NCBI RefSeq assembly: GCF_001269655.1
Contig: NZ_LHVE01000014.1
Span: forward strand, 310,001 to 374,000
DNA length: 64,000 nucleotides
Direction: 5' to 3'
Source: Pseudomonas thivervalensis
GTDB lineage: Bacteria; Pseudomonadota; Gammaproteobacteria; Pseudomonadales; Pseudomonadaceae
Position 1 is the stretch's first letter. The number at the start of each line of letters is the position of its first letter. This document shows, one piece after another, positions 9,299 to 18,700 of the stretch. Below the pieces are notes generated by a model that was not told the DNA's origin, did not search any database, and was given only the letters and a program-made list of their open reading frames with translations. The position numbers were made by a program, and so were the translations under genes.

Positions 9299-12200
9299 TC
9301 ACCGCCCAGGTATTTCGAGCAACTGCCGGCTCAACCGTCGCAGCAACTCCGTGCGACCGTATCCCAGCTCTATCATGCCTTGCTCATACTGTTCCTTAGA
9401 GATAGCACCCGTCAGCTGAGCATCAAGCAATGCCTCAGCCTGTTCAGCGTACTTAATCGAGTTCTGAAGAAACGCTTGTGGGTAACGCTTTTTCAAATAC
9501 CGTCGCCAAAACCTTTGCCCGATCATCTGATTCACCAATCCATCGCCTGTTTCCAGCGCCAGGACAGACTGATAGGCCTGGCTCAGCGCCGCTTCGTCCA
9601 CATCCGCCAGCGCCTGGAACAACATCCCCTTGGATTGCCATGGCAACTCAAGCCGCTCGGCCAAACCGGTCTGGAACGCCAGGTAGACTTCCACCTCATC
9701 AATGGTCCCGGTGAGCTCGCCATCCTCATCCAAGGCGATAAAAGTCTCGCCCGCCTGCAAGCGACTCTGGATCGTGGCGCGGGCAATTTCGTTGACTTGA
9801 TCCAACCGGGACTTGCCCTTGGCCAGCGCCAGCAACTTGGCTTCGACCTTCCCGGCGTCGCCCTCCCGATACGCTTCATGGACCAGGACCTTGACCCCCA
9901 TTTCGTTGAACAGCTGGGCCCCGGCATCGGCACAGGAATCCGGGTTGATTGCCATGCGAAACAGCTCCTCGCGCAATGTCGCGTCTTCGGACATCGCGTC
10001 GAGCATTCTCCAGACTCGCTCCACCAACTGGGGACGATAAGTCGCCTCGACGTAATCAGCAGCCTCCGTCAATTGCTCCAGCACCTCGAAAAAACCCTGG
10101 GCACCGGCTTCACGCTCAAGCTCATCCCACGTCCGTTGCCGAGCCACGCGCTGCTCAGCGTCGACATCTTCGAGCCAATGCTGGCTGGTCAACTCGCCCT
10201 TGGGCGGATAACTGCGCGCCGGGTCATAGCCGACCGAACGCATGTAATCCTGGAATTGCCTTAGACAATCATCCGGCAGTTGGTCCCGGCTCAAACGGGT
10301 GCGTGCGATCAACCGGGCTTGCTCGGAGCCGGGCGTCACTTGCGGTATACGGCTAATGGGGTTGTCCATCAGATTCAGTTCGAAGGCAGGCGGCCGCGCT
10401 GTGGAAAACAAGCCTGGCGGCCAGTCGGCAATGCCGGTGTTCTGCAAGTCCAGCACACTGAGCTCCGGCATGAGGCTGATGTCGGGAGGCAGAGTCAAGG
10501 TTGGGTTATTACTCAGCCGCAACACTTCCAGGCGACCAAGCCCCGCTATTTCAGCCACGTTTTCGGCGGTGAGGTTCAACCGGTTGTCGGCGAGGTCCAG
10601 CCGTTGCAGATCGGCATAATTGAGTCGGGGAGCCGTTACGAGATTGTTGTGGCTCAGATCCAGCGCCTTCAAATCAGGAAAATAATCGAGGAACGGCCCC
10701 ATATCGACACGAAGCGCTCCCTGGCGCCATTGAAGCGAGCTCACATGAGCGAAACTCACCTCCAACGTTGGGAAATAATCGAGAAAATCGTGCGACCAGT
10801 GATGATCCAGATCCAGTGCGTAGCCCTCGGGCGACGGGTCCAAACCTGCTCGCCAACATTGCTTGAGGGTCGATGCCAGTTTTCTCTTGTGGTAGCGCTG
10901 ATTGATTGGCAGCGTATCGCCCCGCTCGATGGCGACCCAATCCTCCAGTGCCCTGCTCAACCCTTCGAATTCAATCTCTCGGGTCCTGAGATTTTCCAAG
11001 GCCATTGCCTCGGAAGGAAATGAGCCGACGAATTTGGAAAAGGCCTGCTCCGACGCATCGGGGTACAGCACCTGGAACCGCCCCTCCAGGTTCAACCCGT
11101 CCCCAGCGCCAAGCAGCCGCTCATCGATCCGCCCATAGCCCGGCTGTTCCCCGAGCAGACGCTCGACAATCGGCGGGTCCTCCACCGCCCTGGTTGCGCC
11201 CAGCAGGATCTTGCGAAACGTCGCCCTGTCCAGTGGCGCTCTCTGGACAGCCCGCCTCAGCAAAGGCCCGTCACCCAGGTTGTAGCCCAGCATTCGAAGC
11301 TCGGCCTCGGTCAGGGCATGCAGGACGTCGGTGTAGAAATCATCGGCGCTGTCCACCGAATTGGCTTGCTCGCCAAACAGCCGAGGCGTCGCCTCTTCCA
11401 CCGGCACGAGAACCTTGCGCACGGACGATGACGACGGCCCGACGCTGTCGAGCAGCGGTCCCTCCAGTGCCCCGTCGCGAATTTCGATACGCACGTCTGT
11501 CGGCCATCCCGGCAGTTGCTCCAGGCTGTGCAACGCCAACCGCCACGTATCAGGGTTGCCCTTCGTGGGTAGATACAACGCTTCGTAGGCCTGGACAATT
11601 CGCCATTCATCCATTGCCCGGCGCGCAGACTGACGCAGGCGCAATGGCAAGTACCCGCGCTCGCTCATCTGCCGGCGCTCCACCTCGGTGACGTCGATCA
11701 ACAGCTCGTCCACCACGGCGCGGGGCATCTGGGGAAACTCACCGTGCAAAACCTGAGCGCCAGCACCGCCCGCCTCGCCGACCACCGGTTCGATGGCTAC
11801 TGGACTGCCTTGCTCGGCACGGAAGCGCTTGATGGTTTCGGCCAACAACACTGGAGGCCGGGCGTGTTCAACGTACAGTTGGCGCAAGCTCGATTCTTCG
11901 ACCCCGCTGACGATGCGGATCTGCTCCAGGGTTTCGTCCGAAAAAGCTTCGACGCTGTGCCCCAGGCGCCGCATCAGTTTTGCCCCTTGCCAGCTCAGCG
12001 GACGTTCAGCCTCGTGGACCCAGGCGCCGACCTCGTTGTGGGCGAGCCTGGGGGCATACGCATCCGGCCGCGTAGGATGTTGAATTCGATACGGCCCCGA
12101 ATTCGCGGCCTGCTCGACCACAAACGGCTGACCGTCGAGTAGCAACACCTCCTGTCCCTGATGAAGAAAGAGGCCATTGGCCTGGGGACGCGCGCCCTCA

Positions 12201-13801
12201 TCGAGGACCAGCGGTTGTTGATAGGGCGTGAGATCCGGGTGCCACAGACGCGAGTTCCCATCGCGGCTGCGAACCACCTTCATTTGCTCGACAAACGGCG
12301 AAGGCCGGGTAGACCGCACAGCCCCCACCACCTTGCCTCCCGCCACGAACAGCCCCATGAGCGCAATGTTTTCAGCCACTCCGAGCAAATGCGCGGCAGC
12401 TTCAGCACGCTGGCCGTGCGACCAGTCGACGATGCCTTCGAAGGTTTCATCGAGCAATTGATAAACGGTGTAGGCCAGTAGCGCTTCGCCCAGTACCGGC
12501 ACAAAAGAAGCCGCCGCAAAAGCAGCCATTTCCAGCACGGTCGTGGCCACGCCCATGAAACTGTCCCAACGCGCCCAACGGGACTTGAAGTCTTCGTCGC
12601 CGGTGGGCACGGCCACCGCACGGGCATCCCTGATGATCCGATTGAGCCGTTGTTCGTAGCTCCAATCCCAGATGTCGCCCCTGACCCTTTCGCTACTCAT
12701 TCGCAGCCTGGGGGTTTGTACAAGATCACGCCGGGCCTTGGATAGTTGTTCATTCAGTGCGGCAGAAAAACGTCCCCGGTCGGCGACAGGAACAAAGCGA
12801 CTGAAGAATTGCTGGAACCGATCCGAACGCAATCGAGCGGCCAATGCTGCCGCGAACGCGGCCGTGGAGCTGTATTGCTTGAAAGGATGCTCCGGATCGT
12901 GGGGGATATACACCAGGACTGGCGAGTTCTGCCGGCTCTGTTCCAGAGCGGGGGCGATCATCAGGATGTCGGTCAAGGAAACGTCGAACAGGACGAGCGC
13001 ATGGCAATAGTACGGCCTGCCACGATAATCCATGCAGGGCTTGCCCGCGATGAATGCCTGCAATGCCTGGCGAGCCTGCGGACCCAAGTCGCCTTTGATC
13101 CGCCCCAACGCCGCAGCCGCCCGGAAGGCGTCCTTGTCGTCATTATGGAAACACTCCTGCACCACCGCACCGGCGACAGGTTCTTCGAGCAGATTGTTTT
13201 TCAGATAGGTTTGATAACGTCCGCCTATGTCCAGCTCACGGCACAGCGCAACGAACGCCGGTAAAGTCAGCGTGTTGCCCACCGCCAGGATATCGAACTG
13301 CCCACTCGCCGAGGGGCGGGTAATGAAGCAGGATGCTTCGTCAAAAAAACCGGGACGTGCCTCCTTCGCCTCGAAGTTCTGCAGGGCGGCGTCCAATAGC
13401 GAAAGCGTTCGGGTCCTGTAGGCGACGGACACTCCTTCGGGGATATAGAGCCTGAGACAGGTTTGCCTGACGTCCAACGTGAGGTTGAAGCGTTTTTTCA
13501 GCGCAGCGGCCAGCAGCGGTTCGGCGAAGGTTTCGATCGGCTGGAGCCTGGCGAGCAGCTGTTCCAGTTTTCCATGGGATTGCCAACTGGCTTGCACGGC
13601 GCTTTTCAGGTGATCCCGATCCGCCGCGCTGGCCTGGGCTGACCCCGTCGGTATCGGACCTGCGGCTTGTAGCAGCGCAGCGCGCTGCTGGGAGCCAAGC
13701 CCCACCAACCAGCGGGGCACTGCGTGGGCGATTCGTTCGTGAGAATTGGGCAGCAAGTCCGGGTTCGGTGCTGTCGCCACCGAGGGTTCTAGCGTGGGCA
13801 T
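9299..13801 (-). CDS. LRR protein with NEL-type E3 ubiquitin ligase domain (dermonecrotic-toxin-like N-terminus)
   Basis: 1500 residues. The long N-terminal part (about 1-1000) resembles the dermonecrotic-toxin-like region of many Pseudomonas NEL proteins and includes a hydrophobic stretch near residues 420-490. Leucine-rich repeats occupy about 1035-1150 (LKALDLSHNNL, LQRLDLADNRL, LEVLRLSNNPTL, LSVLDLQNTGI). The C-terminus is a NEL domain like IpaH/SspH/SlrP: C1290 in SCADAGAQLFNEMG gives the CxD catalytic motif (C1290, D1292), followed by VKVLVHEAY. Family members transfer ubiquitin to host proteins. It lies convergent to the first C gene (22 bp gap) and divergent from the second. No secretion gene is nearby and no signal peptide is seen, so the export route is unknown. 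Confidence 0.88.
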   Translation of the reverse strand: MPTLEPSVATAPNPDLLPNSHERIAHAVPRWLVGLGSQQRAALLQAAGPIPTGSAQASAADRDHLKSAVQASWQSHGKLEQLLARLQPIETFAEPLLAAALKKRFNLTLDVRQTCLRLYIPEGVSVAYRTRTLSLLDAALQNFEAKEARPGFFDEASCFITRPSASGQFDILAVGNTLTLPAFVALCRELDIGGRYQTYLKNNLLEEPVAGAVVQECFHNDDKDAFRAAAALGRIKGDLGPQARQALQAFIAGKPCMDYRGRPYYCHALVLFDVSLTDILMIAPALEQSRQNSPVLVYIPHDPEHPFKQYSSTAAFAAALAARLRSDRFQQFFSRFVPVADRGRFSAALNEQLSKARRDLVQTPRLRMSSERVRGDIWDWSYEQRLNRIIRDARAVAVPTGDEDFKSRWARWDSFMGVATTVLEMAAFAAASFVPVLGEALLAYTVYQLLDETFEGIVDWSHGQRAEAAAHLLGVAENIALMGLFVAGGKVVGAVRSTRPSPFVEQMKVVRSRDGNSRLWHPDLTPYQQPLVLDEGARPQANGLFLHQGQEVLLLDGQPFVVEQAANSGPYRIQHPTRPDAYAPRLAHNEVGAWVHEAERPLSWQGAKLMRRLGHSVEAFSDETLEQIRIVSGVEESSLRQLYVEHARPPVLLAETIKRFRAEQGSPVAIEPVVGEAGGAGAQVLHGEFPQMPRAVVDELLIDVTEVERRQMSERGYLPLRLRQSARRAMDEWRIVQAYEALYLPTKGNPDTWRLALHSLEQLPGWPTDVRIEIRDGALEGPLLDSVGPSSSSVRKVLVPVEEATPRLFGEQANSVDSADDFYTDVLHALTEAELRMLGYNLGDGPLLRRAVQRAPLDRATFRKILLGATRAVEDPPIVERLLGEQPGYGRIDERLLGAGDGLNLEGRFQVLYPDASEQAFSKFVGSFPSEAMALENLRTREIEFEGLSRALEDWVAIERGDTLPINQRYHKRKLASTLKQCWRAGLDPSPEGYALDLDHHWSHDFLDYFPTLEVSFAHVSSLQWRQGALRVDMGPFLDYFPDLKALDLSHNNLVTAPRLNYADLQRLDLADNRLNLTAENVAEIAGLGRLEVLRLSNNPTLTLPPDISLMPELSVLDLQNTGIADWPPGLFSTARPPAFELNLMDNPISRIPQVTPGSEQARLIARTRLSRDQLPDDCLRQFQDYMRSVGYDPARSYPPKGELTSQHWLEDVDAEQRVARQRTWDELEREAGAQGFFEVLEQLTEAADYVEATYRPQLVERVWRMLDAMSEDATLREELFRMAINPDSCADAGAQLFNEMGVKVLVHEAYREGDAGKVEAKLLALAKGKSRLDQVNEIARATIQSRLQAGETFIALDEDGELTGTIDEVEVYLAFQTGLAERLELPWQSKGMLFQALADVDEAALSQAYQSVLALETGDGLVNQMIGQRFWRRYLKKRYPQAFLQNSIKYAEQAEALLDAQLTGAISKEQYEQGMIELGYGRTELLRRLSRQLLEIPGR

Positions 13802-13899
13802 GTCATCAAGTCATCCGTGACCAATAAACCTCAACGCTAAGCGAACAGCCCTCACCGGTGCCAGGGGAAACCTGTTACCGGACAAAACACCTGATGCTC

Positions 13900-13917
13900 C
13901 CTGTCAGACCTGACAGG
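13900..13917. promoter_or_regulatory. 18-bp palindrome in the divergent NEL / Tc C promoter region
   Basis: CCTGTCAGACCTGACAGG, with perfect 8-bp arms around AC, matches the palindrome at 1950 in both arms. It sits in the 196-bp region between the NEL gene and the second C gene, so a bound regulator could control both. A partial copy (ACCTGTTACCGG) lies about 30 bp away. Confidence 0.65.
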
Positions 13918-13997
13918 TTCTGTTGCGCCTTGTCATTGCTACAGTGGTCCAGCTCCCGTGGTTCATCTCAATCATACCGACTGGAGGCCGTCGATCG

Positions 13998-16775
13998 ATG
14001 AGCGCCATCCATTTCCGCACGCCTAGCATCGTTGCCGTCGATGGCCGCGGTCTGCCGGTCCGGCAAACGGTTTATTTGCGCGATCAGGCCTGCGACTCAA
14101 CGACAGCATTGATCTCCCGTCTACGTCACAACGTCGTTGGGCAGCTTGTCGAACAGCGGGATCCTCGCCTTTGCGACCACGCCACACTCCCCAACCAGGC
14201 CACCTGCTACACACTCGCCGATGATGCGCTGCGCACCGACAGCGTCGATGCCGGATGGCGCCTGGTGTTGCCGGGGCCGGCAGGGGAGACGCTGCAACGA
14301 TGGGATGAGCGTGGCAGTCACTGGCAGATTGCCTATGACCCGCAGCTGCGGCCGTTGACCGTTGAGGAACAGCACCAGGTCGAGATTGAAACGTTCATTT
14401 ACGCCGACGCCTCGGCCGACGCCAGCCACAACTTGCGAGGACAATTGCTGGCGCTGGCCGACGCGTCGGGGGTGTTGTCTCGGGAAAGCTACGGCCTGCT
14501 CGGCCAAGCACTTGAGGAAACGCGTACGTTTCATGATGGCAGGGTCTTTAACAGCCGCTGGATCTTCGGTCCTTCAGGCGCGGTGCTGGAACAGACCGAT
14601 GCCGGCGAACACCAACGACAATCGCACTATGACGTGGCCGGACAGCTCACGCAGGTTCGCCTGCGACTCAAGAGCCAAAACGACTGGCAGCCGGTGCTGC
14701 ACAATGCGAGGTACAACGCCGCCGGACAGATTATCGAGCAACACGCTGGCAATGGCGTTGTCAGCTATTGGACCTATGATCCGGCCAATGCCAGCCTGGT
14801 CAGACAATGCGCAAAAAAAGGCCAGGCCCCCGCGCTGCAGGACTTCGAATATGTCCATGACCCGATGGGCAATGTCACCCGAATTCTGGATCACGCCTTT
14901 ACACCCACCCATTTCGCCAATCAGCGAGTCGATGGCCACCGAGCCTTCAGCTACGACTCGCTCTATCGGTTGCTCAGCGCCAGCGGCTATGACGATGGCC
15001 CGCCCTCGGACACGCCCGGACTGCCCCAGCCAACCGACCCCAACCACCGGCTCAACTACCTGCAGACTTACGAATATGACCATGGCGGCAACCTGACCAA
15101 ACTCCAACATGTGCGCGCAGGCGCCAGCCATACCCGACAGATGTACATCGATCCTGGCAGCAACCGAGGGGTACGATGGACGCCCGGCGATCCCGTTCCG
15201 TCGTTCGACACACTGTTCGACCGCCATGGCAATCTCCAGGCGTTGCTGCCTGGACAAGACTTGCAGTGGAACGCTCGCGACCAACCGGAATCGGTCACTC
15301 TGGTCGACCGCGCCCGTGGCCCCAACGATACAGAACAGTACCGCTACAGCCAGGGCCTGCGAGTCTACAAGCGCCATGACATCCACACCCCCACGAACAG
15401 CCACTTCCAGGCCGTGCATTATCTGCCGGGACTTGAGGTACGCACCCGGGACAACGGCGAGCAATTGCATGTCATTACCCTCGACACTGGCCCCGTCAGT
15501 GTCCGTTGCTTGCATTGGGTGGCAGGAAAACCGGCAGGCATCGACGGCGATCAATTGCGCTACGGTCTGAACGACCACTTGGGCTCAAGCCTGATGGAGC
15601 TGGATCAACATGCACAACTGATCAGTCACGAGGGCTATTACCCATTCGGGGCGACGGCGTGGATGGCGGCGCGTTCGGCGATAGAGGTCAGCTACAAGAC
15701 GGTGCGGTATTCAGGCAAGGAAATGGACGCCAGCGGGCTTTATTACTATGGCGCACGTTATTACGCGCCGTGGCTGCTGCGCTGGATCAGCGCGGACCCG
15801 GCGGGTCATGTGGACGGGCAGAACAGGTACGCCTTCGTGGAGAACAATCCGCTGCGTTATGTGGACCCTGACGGGCAACACAAGGCAGAAGCCGTCATCA
15901 CGTTTTATTCGGACGTCATCTCGGAGCTCAATAAACAATCCCGCCAGCTACTCGGACAACTTCACACCATCATCCAACAGAAAAGCGCCTTGAAAAACCT
16001 GGCGGGGAATCTGCTCGGAGAGGTGGTCAAAGGTGTACTCGGCTTCGAGAGTGGTGTTATCGGCGGAGGACAAGTCGACTTGGTGTTGGGTGAAACGCCA
16101 GTCATAGCGCCCTACGCAACACCGGGCGGATTGATCGGCGGCAACGGTGGCGGGGATCTATTCGAAAGTTTGGCAGATCCGGTCATCTCCCCGCTCGGAT
16201 TGATGGGTCCGCTCATCCCCCAGACCTCGCAACTCTCTGTCGAAGCGATTGACCGCAAGCTTGGTTACCCACCCCCCGCCAAGCCCATCCACAATTGGCG
16301 GGATGTGAAAAGCGAGCTGATCCATCCAGCGCTAAACTCAATCTTCAACCCGTCTTTCTTGATGACCAGGGTGATGACGACGTGGATACCGATCCTCGCT
16401 GGCGCAATGAATATGGGCTCTCGCGCCCAAGAAGCCGAGGATATCAAGCATCGCCTCACTCCAGTCAAGATCACCAAAATCGAAACGATGCTTGCCGACT
16501 GGAAAAGCGCTATCGAACAACGTTCAACCTTGATGGAAGCCGCTTTCGATGAATTGGGCACCGACGTCATTTACCCGCGCAACCTGCTTCCCAATGTCAA
16601 TTTCATGACCCCGGCAGAGATGCTTACGCCAATCAGACGGTCAGCCTTGCGTTATAAAACCCAGGCCACCCTTGCCAACATCGCGCAAGCCCAACGCGGC
16701 CTCGCCGCTTATAGAGAAATGGGCACGACGGACAATCAGTATCTGCGACGCCAACGGCGTACCGGGCGCAGATGA
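13998..16775 (+). CDS. Tc C component / Rhs-core protein, second copy with a different payload
   Basis: TccC-like protein, 925 residues from the ATG at 13998, chosen because GGAGG lies 10 bp upstream; an earlier in-frame ATG at 13923 lacks one and overlaps the palindrome region. Residues 1-628 form a YD-repeat shell closely related to the first C protein (VRYSGKEMDASGLYYYGARYY, then DPAGHVDGQNRY and NNPLRYVDPDG). The last 297 residues share nothing obvious with the first payload. They begin with a predicted helical stretch, then a Gly-rich hydrophobic segment (VIGGGQVDLVLG, GGLIGGNGGG), and end in a basic tail (RRQRRTGRR). I do not recognise the payload. A second C subunit could give the single B partner an alternative cargo. 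Confidence 0.85.
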   Translation: MSAIHFRTPSIVAVDGRGLPVRQTVYLRDQACDSTTALISRLRHNVVGQLVEQRDPRLCDHATLPNQATCYTLADDALRTDSVDAGWRLVLPGPAGETLQRWDERGSHWQIAYDPQLRPLTVEEQHQVEIETFIYADASADASHNLRGQLLALADASGVLSRESYGLLGQALEETRTFHDGRVFNSRWIFGPSGAVLEQTDAGEHQRQSHYDVAGQLTQVRLRLKSQNDWQPVLHNARYNAAGQIIEQHAGNGVVSYWTYDPANASLVRQCAKKGQAPALQDFEYVHDPMGNVTRILDHAFTPTHFANQRVDGHRAFSYDSLYRLLSASGYDDGPPSDTPGLPQPTDPNHRLNYLQTYEYDHGGNLTKLQHVRAGASHTRQMYIDPGSNRGVRWTPGDPVPSFDTLFDRHGNLQALLPGQDLQWNARDQPESVTLVDRARGPNDTEQYRYSQGLRVYKRHDIHTPTNSHFQAVHYLPGLEVRTRDNGEQLHVITLDTGPVSVRCLHWVAGKPAGIDGDQLRYGLNDHLGSSLMELDQHAQLISHEGYYPFGATAWMAARSAIEVSYKTVRYSGKEMDASGLYYYGARYYAPWLLRWISADPAGHVDGQNRYAFVENNPLRYVDPDGQHKAEAVITFYSDVISELNKQSRQLLGQLHTIIQQKSALKNLAGNLLGEVVKGVLGFESGVIGGGQVDLVLGETPVIAPYATPGGLIGGNGGGDLFESLADPVISPLGLMGPLIPQTSQLSVEAIDRKLGYPPPAKPIHNWRDVKSELIHPALNSIFNPSFLMTRVMTTWIPILAGAMNMGSRAQEAEDIKHRLTPVKITKIETMLADWKSAIEQRSTLMEAAFDELGTDVIYPRNLLPNVNFMTPAEMLTPIRRSALRYKTQATLANIAQAQRGLAAYREMGTTDNQYLRRQRRTGRR

Positions 16776-16933
16776 AAAAGGCCGGCCAAAATGATGTCCG
16801 AGTGAGTCTGGAAGCATTCTCGCGCGATTGAAAAAGTCGACAAGCGTGCTCGAATGACTCGACACGAAGAGACATCGCGGTCGGCAACGGCGTGCTATTG
16901 TGCCCGTCTCTGTCCTGCTGTGACGCCTTTTAC

Positions 16934-18700
16934 ATGTCCGCAATGCCTCGCCCCTTGCGTCTGTGTTTGTACACCTTGCTAATCCTCGCTGGCGCCGCCC
17001 TCGCAGCCACCCTGGCCGTACACCACGCCGAACGCGCGGCCCTGGACGAAGACGCCAGCCGCGCGAGCCAGCAACTGACGCTCTATGCCAATTCCCTTCA
17101 CACCTTGATCGAACGCTATCGCGCCTTGCCCGCCGTACTGGCGCTGGACCCGGAGTTGCGTGACGCCCTCAAGGGGCCGGTCAACCCAGCGCAACAGGAC
17201 ACCCTGAACCGCAAGCTGGAGAAGATCAACGGCGCCGCGCAGTCCTCGACACTGGAGTTGCTCGACCACACCGGCCTGGCAATCGCTGCCAGCAACTGGC
17301 GGTTGCCCAGCAGCTACGTCGGTCACAACTATGGCTTTCGCCCCTACTTTCTCCAGACCCGCACCCAAGGTACCGGGCGGTTTTATGCAGTGGGCGTGAC
17401 CAGTGGCATTCCGGGCTATTTCCTGTCCAGTGCCGTGACCGGCGACAGCGGCGAGTTCCTCGGCGCCATGGTGGTGAAACTGGAGTTCCCGGAACTGGAG
17501 CGCGAATGGCGCCAAGGCAACGACACGCTGCTGGTCAGCGATGCGCGAGGGATCATTTTCATTGCCAACCGGCCAGGCTGGCGTTATCGCCACTTGCAAC
17601 CGTTGTCCGACAGCGACCGCGCCGAACTCAAGGCCACGCGCCAATACGACAAACAACCGCTGCAACCCTTGGCCTTCGATCCGCTGCGACGCTTTGACGA
17701 CAACAGCCATCTGGCCCGGGTCGAAGCCCCCGAGGGCACGACGGACTATCTCTGGGAATCCCTGCCATTGACCGGCGAAGGCTGGACCCTGCATTTGCTG
17801 CGCCGCCCCCAGGTCGCCCTCGAAGACCTGCGCAACGCCGGGCTCGCCGCCGCCGGGCTGTGGCTGGCGCTGGTGTTTTTGCTGCTGTTTCTCAACCAGC
17901 GTTGGCGCCTGGCGAAACTGCGCCAGCGCAGCCGCCAGGAACTCGAACGACTGGTGGACGAACGCACCCGCGAACTGCGCACCGCCCAGGACGGCCTGGT
18001 GCAGTCGGCCAAGCTTGCGGCCCTGGGGCAGATGTCGGCGGCGCTGGCCCATGAAATCAACCAGCCGCTGACCGCCCAGCGCATGCAACTGGCGACCCTT
18101 CGCCTGCTGCTGGATCACGGCCGCGTCGATGAAGCCTACAAGGCGCTCAAACCGGTAGACGACATGCTGACCCGCATGGCCGCCCTCACCGGCCACCTGA
18201 AAACGTTCGCCCGCAAAAGCCCGAGCGGCCTGCGCGAACGCCTCGACCTTACGGCGGTGGTGGACCAGGCGTTGCAACTGCTGGAGGCGCGCCTGCGCGA
18301 CGAAAACGTCAGCACCGTGCTGTATCTGACCCGTCCGGCGTGGGTTCGCGGCGATGCGATCCGCCTCGAACAGGTGTTGATCAACCTGCTGCGCAACGCC
18401 CTCGATGCCATGACCGGCCAACCCGTCAAGCGCCTGGAAGTGCGCCTGGAGGCCGATGAACAATTGTGGCGCCTGAGCGTCAGCGACAGCGGCACCGGGA
18501 TCGCCGAAGAACACCTGGCCCAGGTATTCGACCCCTTCTTCACCACCAAGGCCGTGGGCGATGGCCTGGGCCTGGGGCTGGCGGTTTCATTTGCGATCAT
18601 CCATGAGTCCGGCGGGCGGCTGACAGCGGACAACCATGAAAACGGCGCGGTATTCTGCGTGACCTTGCCCATCGATCAGGAGGCCCAACTGCATGCTTGA
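16934..18700 (+). CDS. DctB/MifS-like membrane sensor histidine kinase
   Basis: Two-component sensor of the C4/C5-dicarboxylate class, 588 residues. One N-terminal membrane helix (about residues 10-30) is followed by a periplasmic double-Cache-like region (to about 295; GHNYGFRPYF and FYAVGVTSGIPGYFLSS are typical). Then come a second helix, a coiled coil, HisKA with H373 in HEINQPL, and HATPase (NLLRNALDAM, DSGTGI, GLGLGLAVS). The start was set at ATG 16934 near the hydrophobic segment; ATG 16943 is also possible. It overlaps its regulator gene by 8 bp. The kgtP gene and its sigma-54 promoter downstream suggest 2-oxoglutarate or a related dicarboxylate as ligand. Confidence 0.88.
   Translation: MSAMPRPLRLCLYTLLILAGAALAATLAVHHAERAALDEDASRASQQLTLYANSLHTLIERYRALPAVLALDPELRDALKGPVNPAQQDTLNRKLEKINGAAQSSTLELLDHTGLAIAASNWRLPSSYVGHNYGFRPYFLQTRTQGTGRFYAVGVTSGIPGYFLSSAVTGDSGEFLGAMVVKLEFPELEREWRQGNDTLLVSDARGIIFIANRPGWRYRHLQPLSDSDRAELKATRQYDKQPLQPLAFDPLRRFDDNSHLARVEAPEGTTDYLWESLPLTGEGWTLHLLRRPQVALEDLRNAGLAAAGLWLALVFLLLFLNQRWRLAKLRQRSRQELERLVDERTRELRTAQDGLVQSAKLAALGQMSAALAHEINQPLTAQRMQLATLRLLLDHGRVDEAYKALKPVDDMLTRMAALTGHLKTFARKSPSGLRERLDLTAVVDQALQLLEARLRDENVSTVLYLTRPAWVRGDAIRLEQVLINLLRNALDAMTGQPVKRLEVRLEADEQLWRLSVSDSGTGIAEEHLAQVFDPFFTTKAVGDGLGLGLAVSFAIIHESGGRLTADNHENGAVFCVTLPIDQEAQLHA

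Noticed and set aside
16979..18514. Antisense open frame (511 codons) over the dicarboxylate sensor kinase
   Set aside because: Same type of shadow; no homology and no ribosome-binding site.
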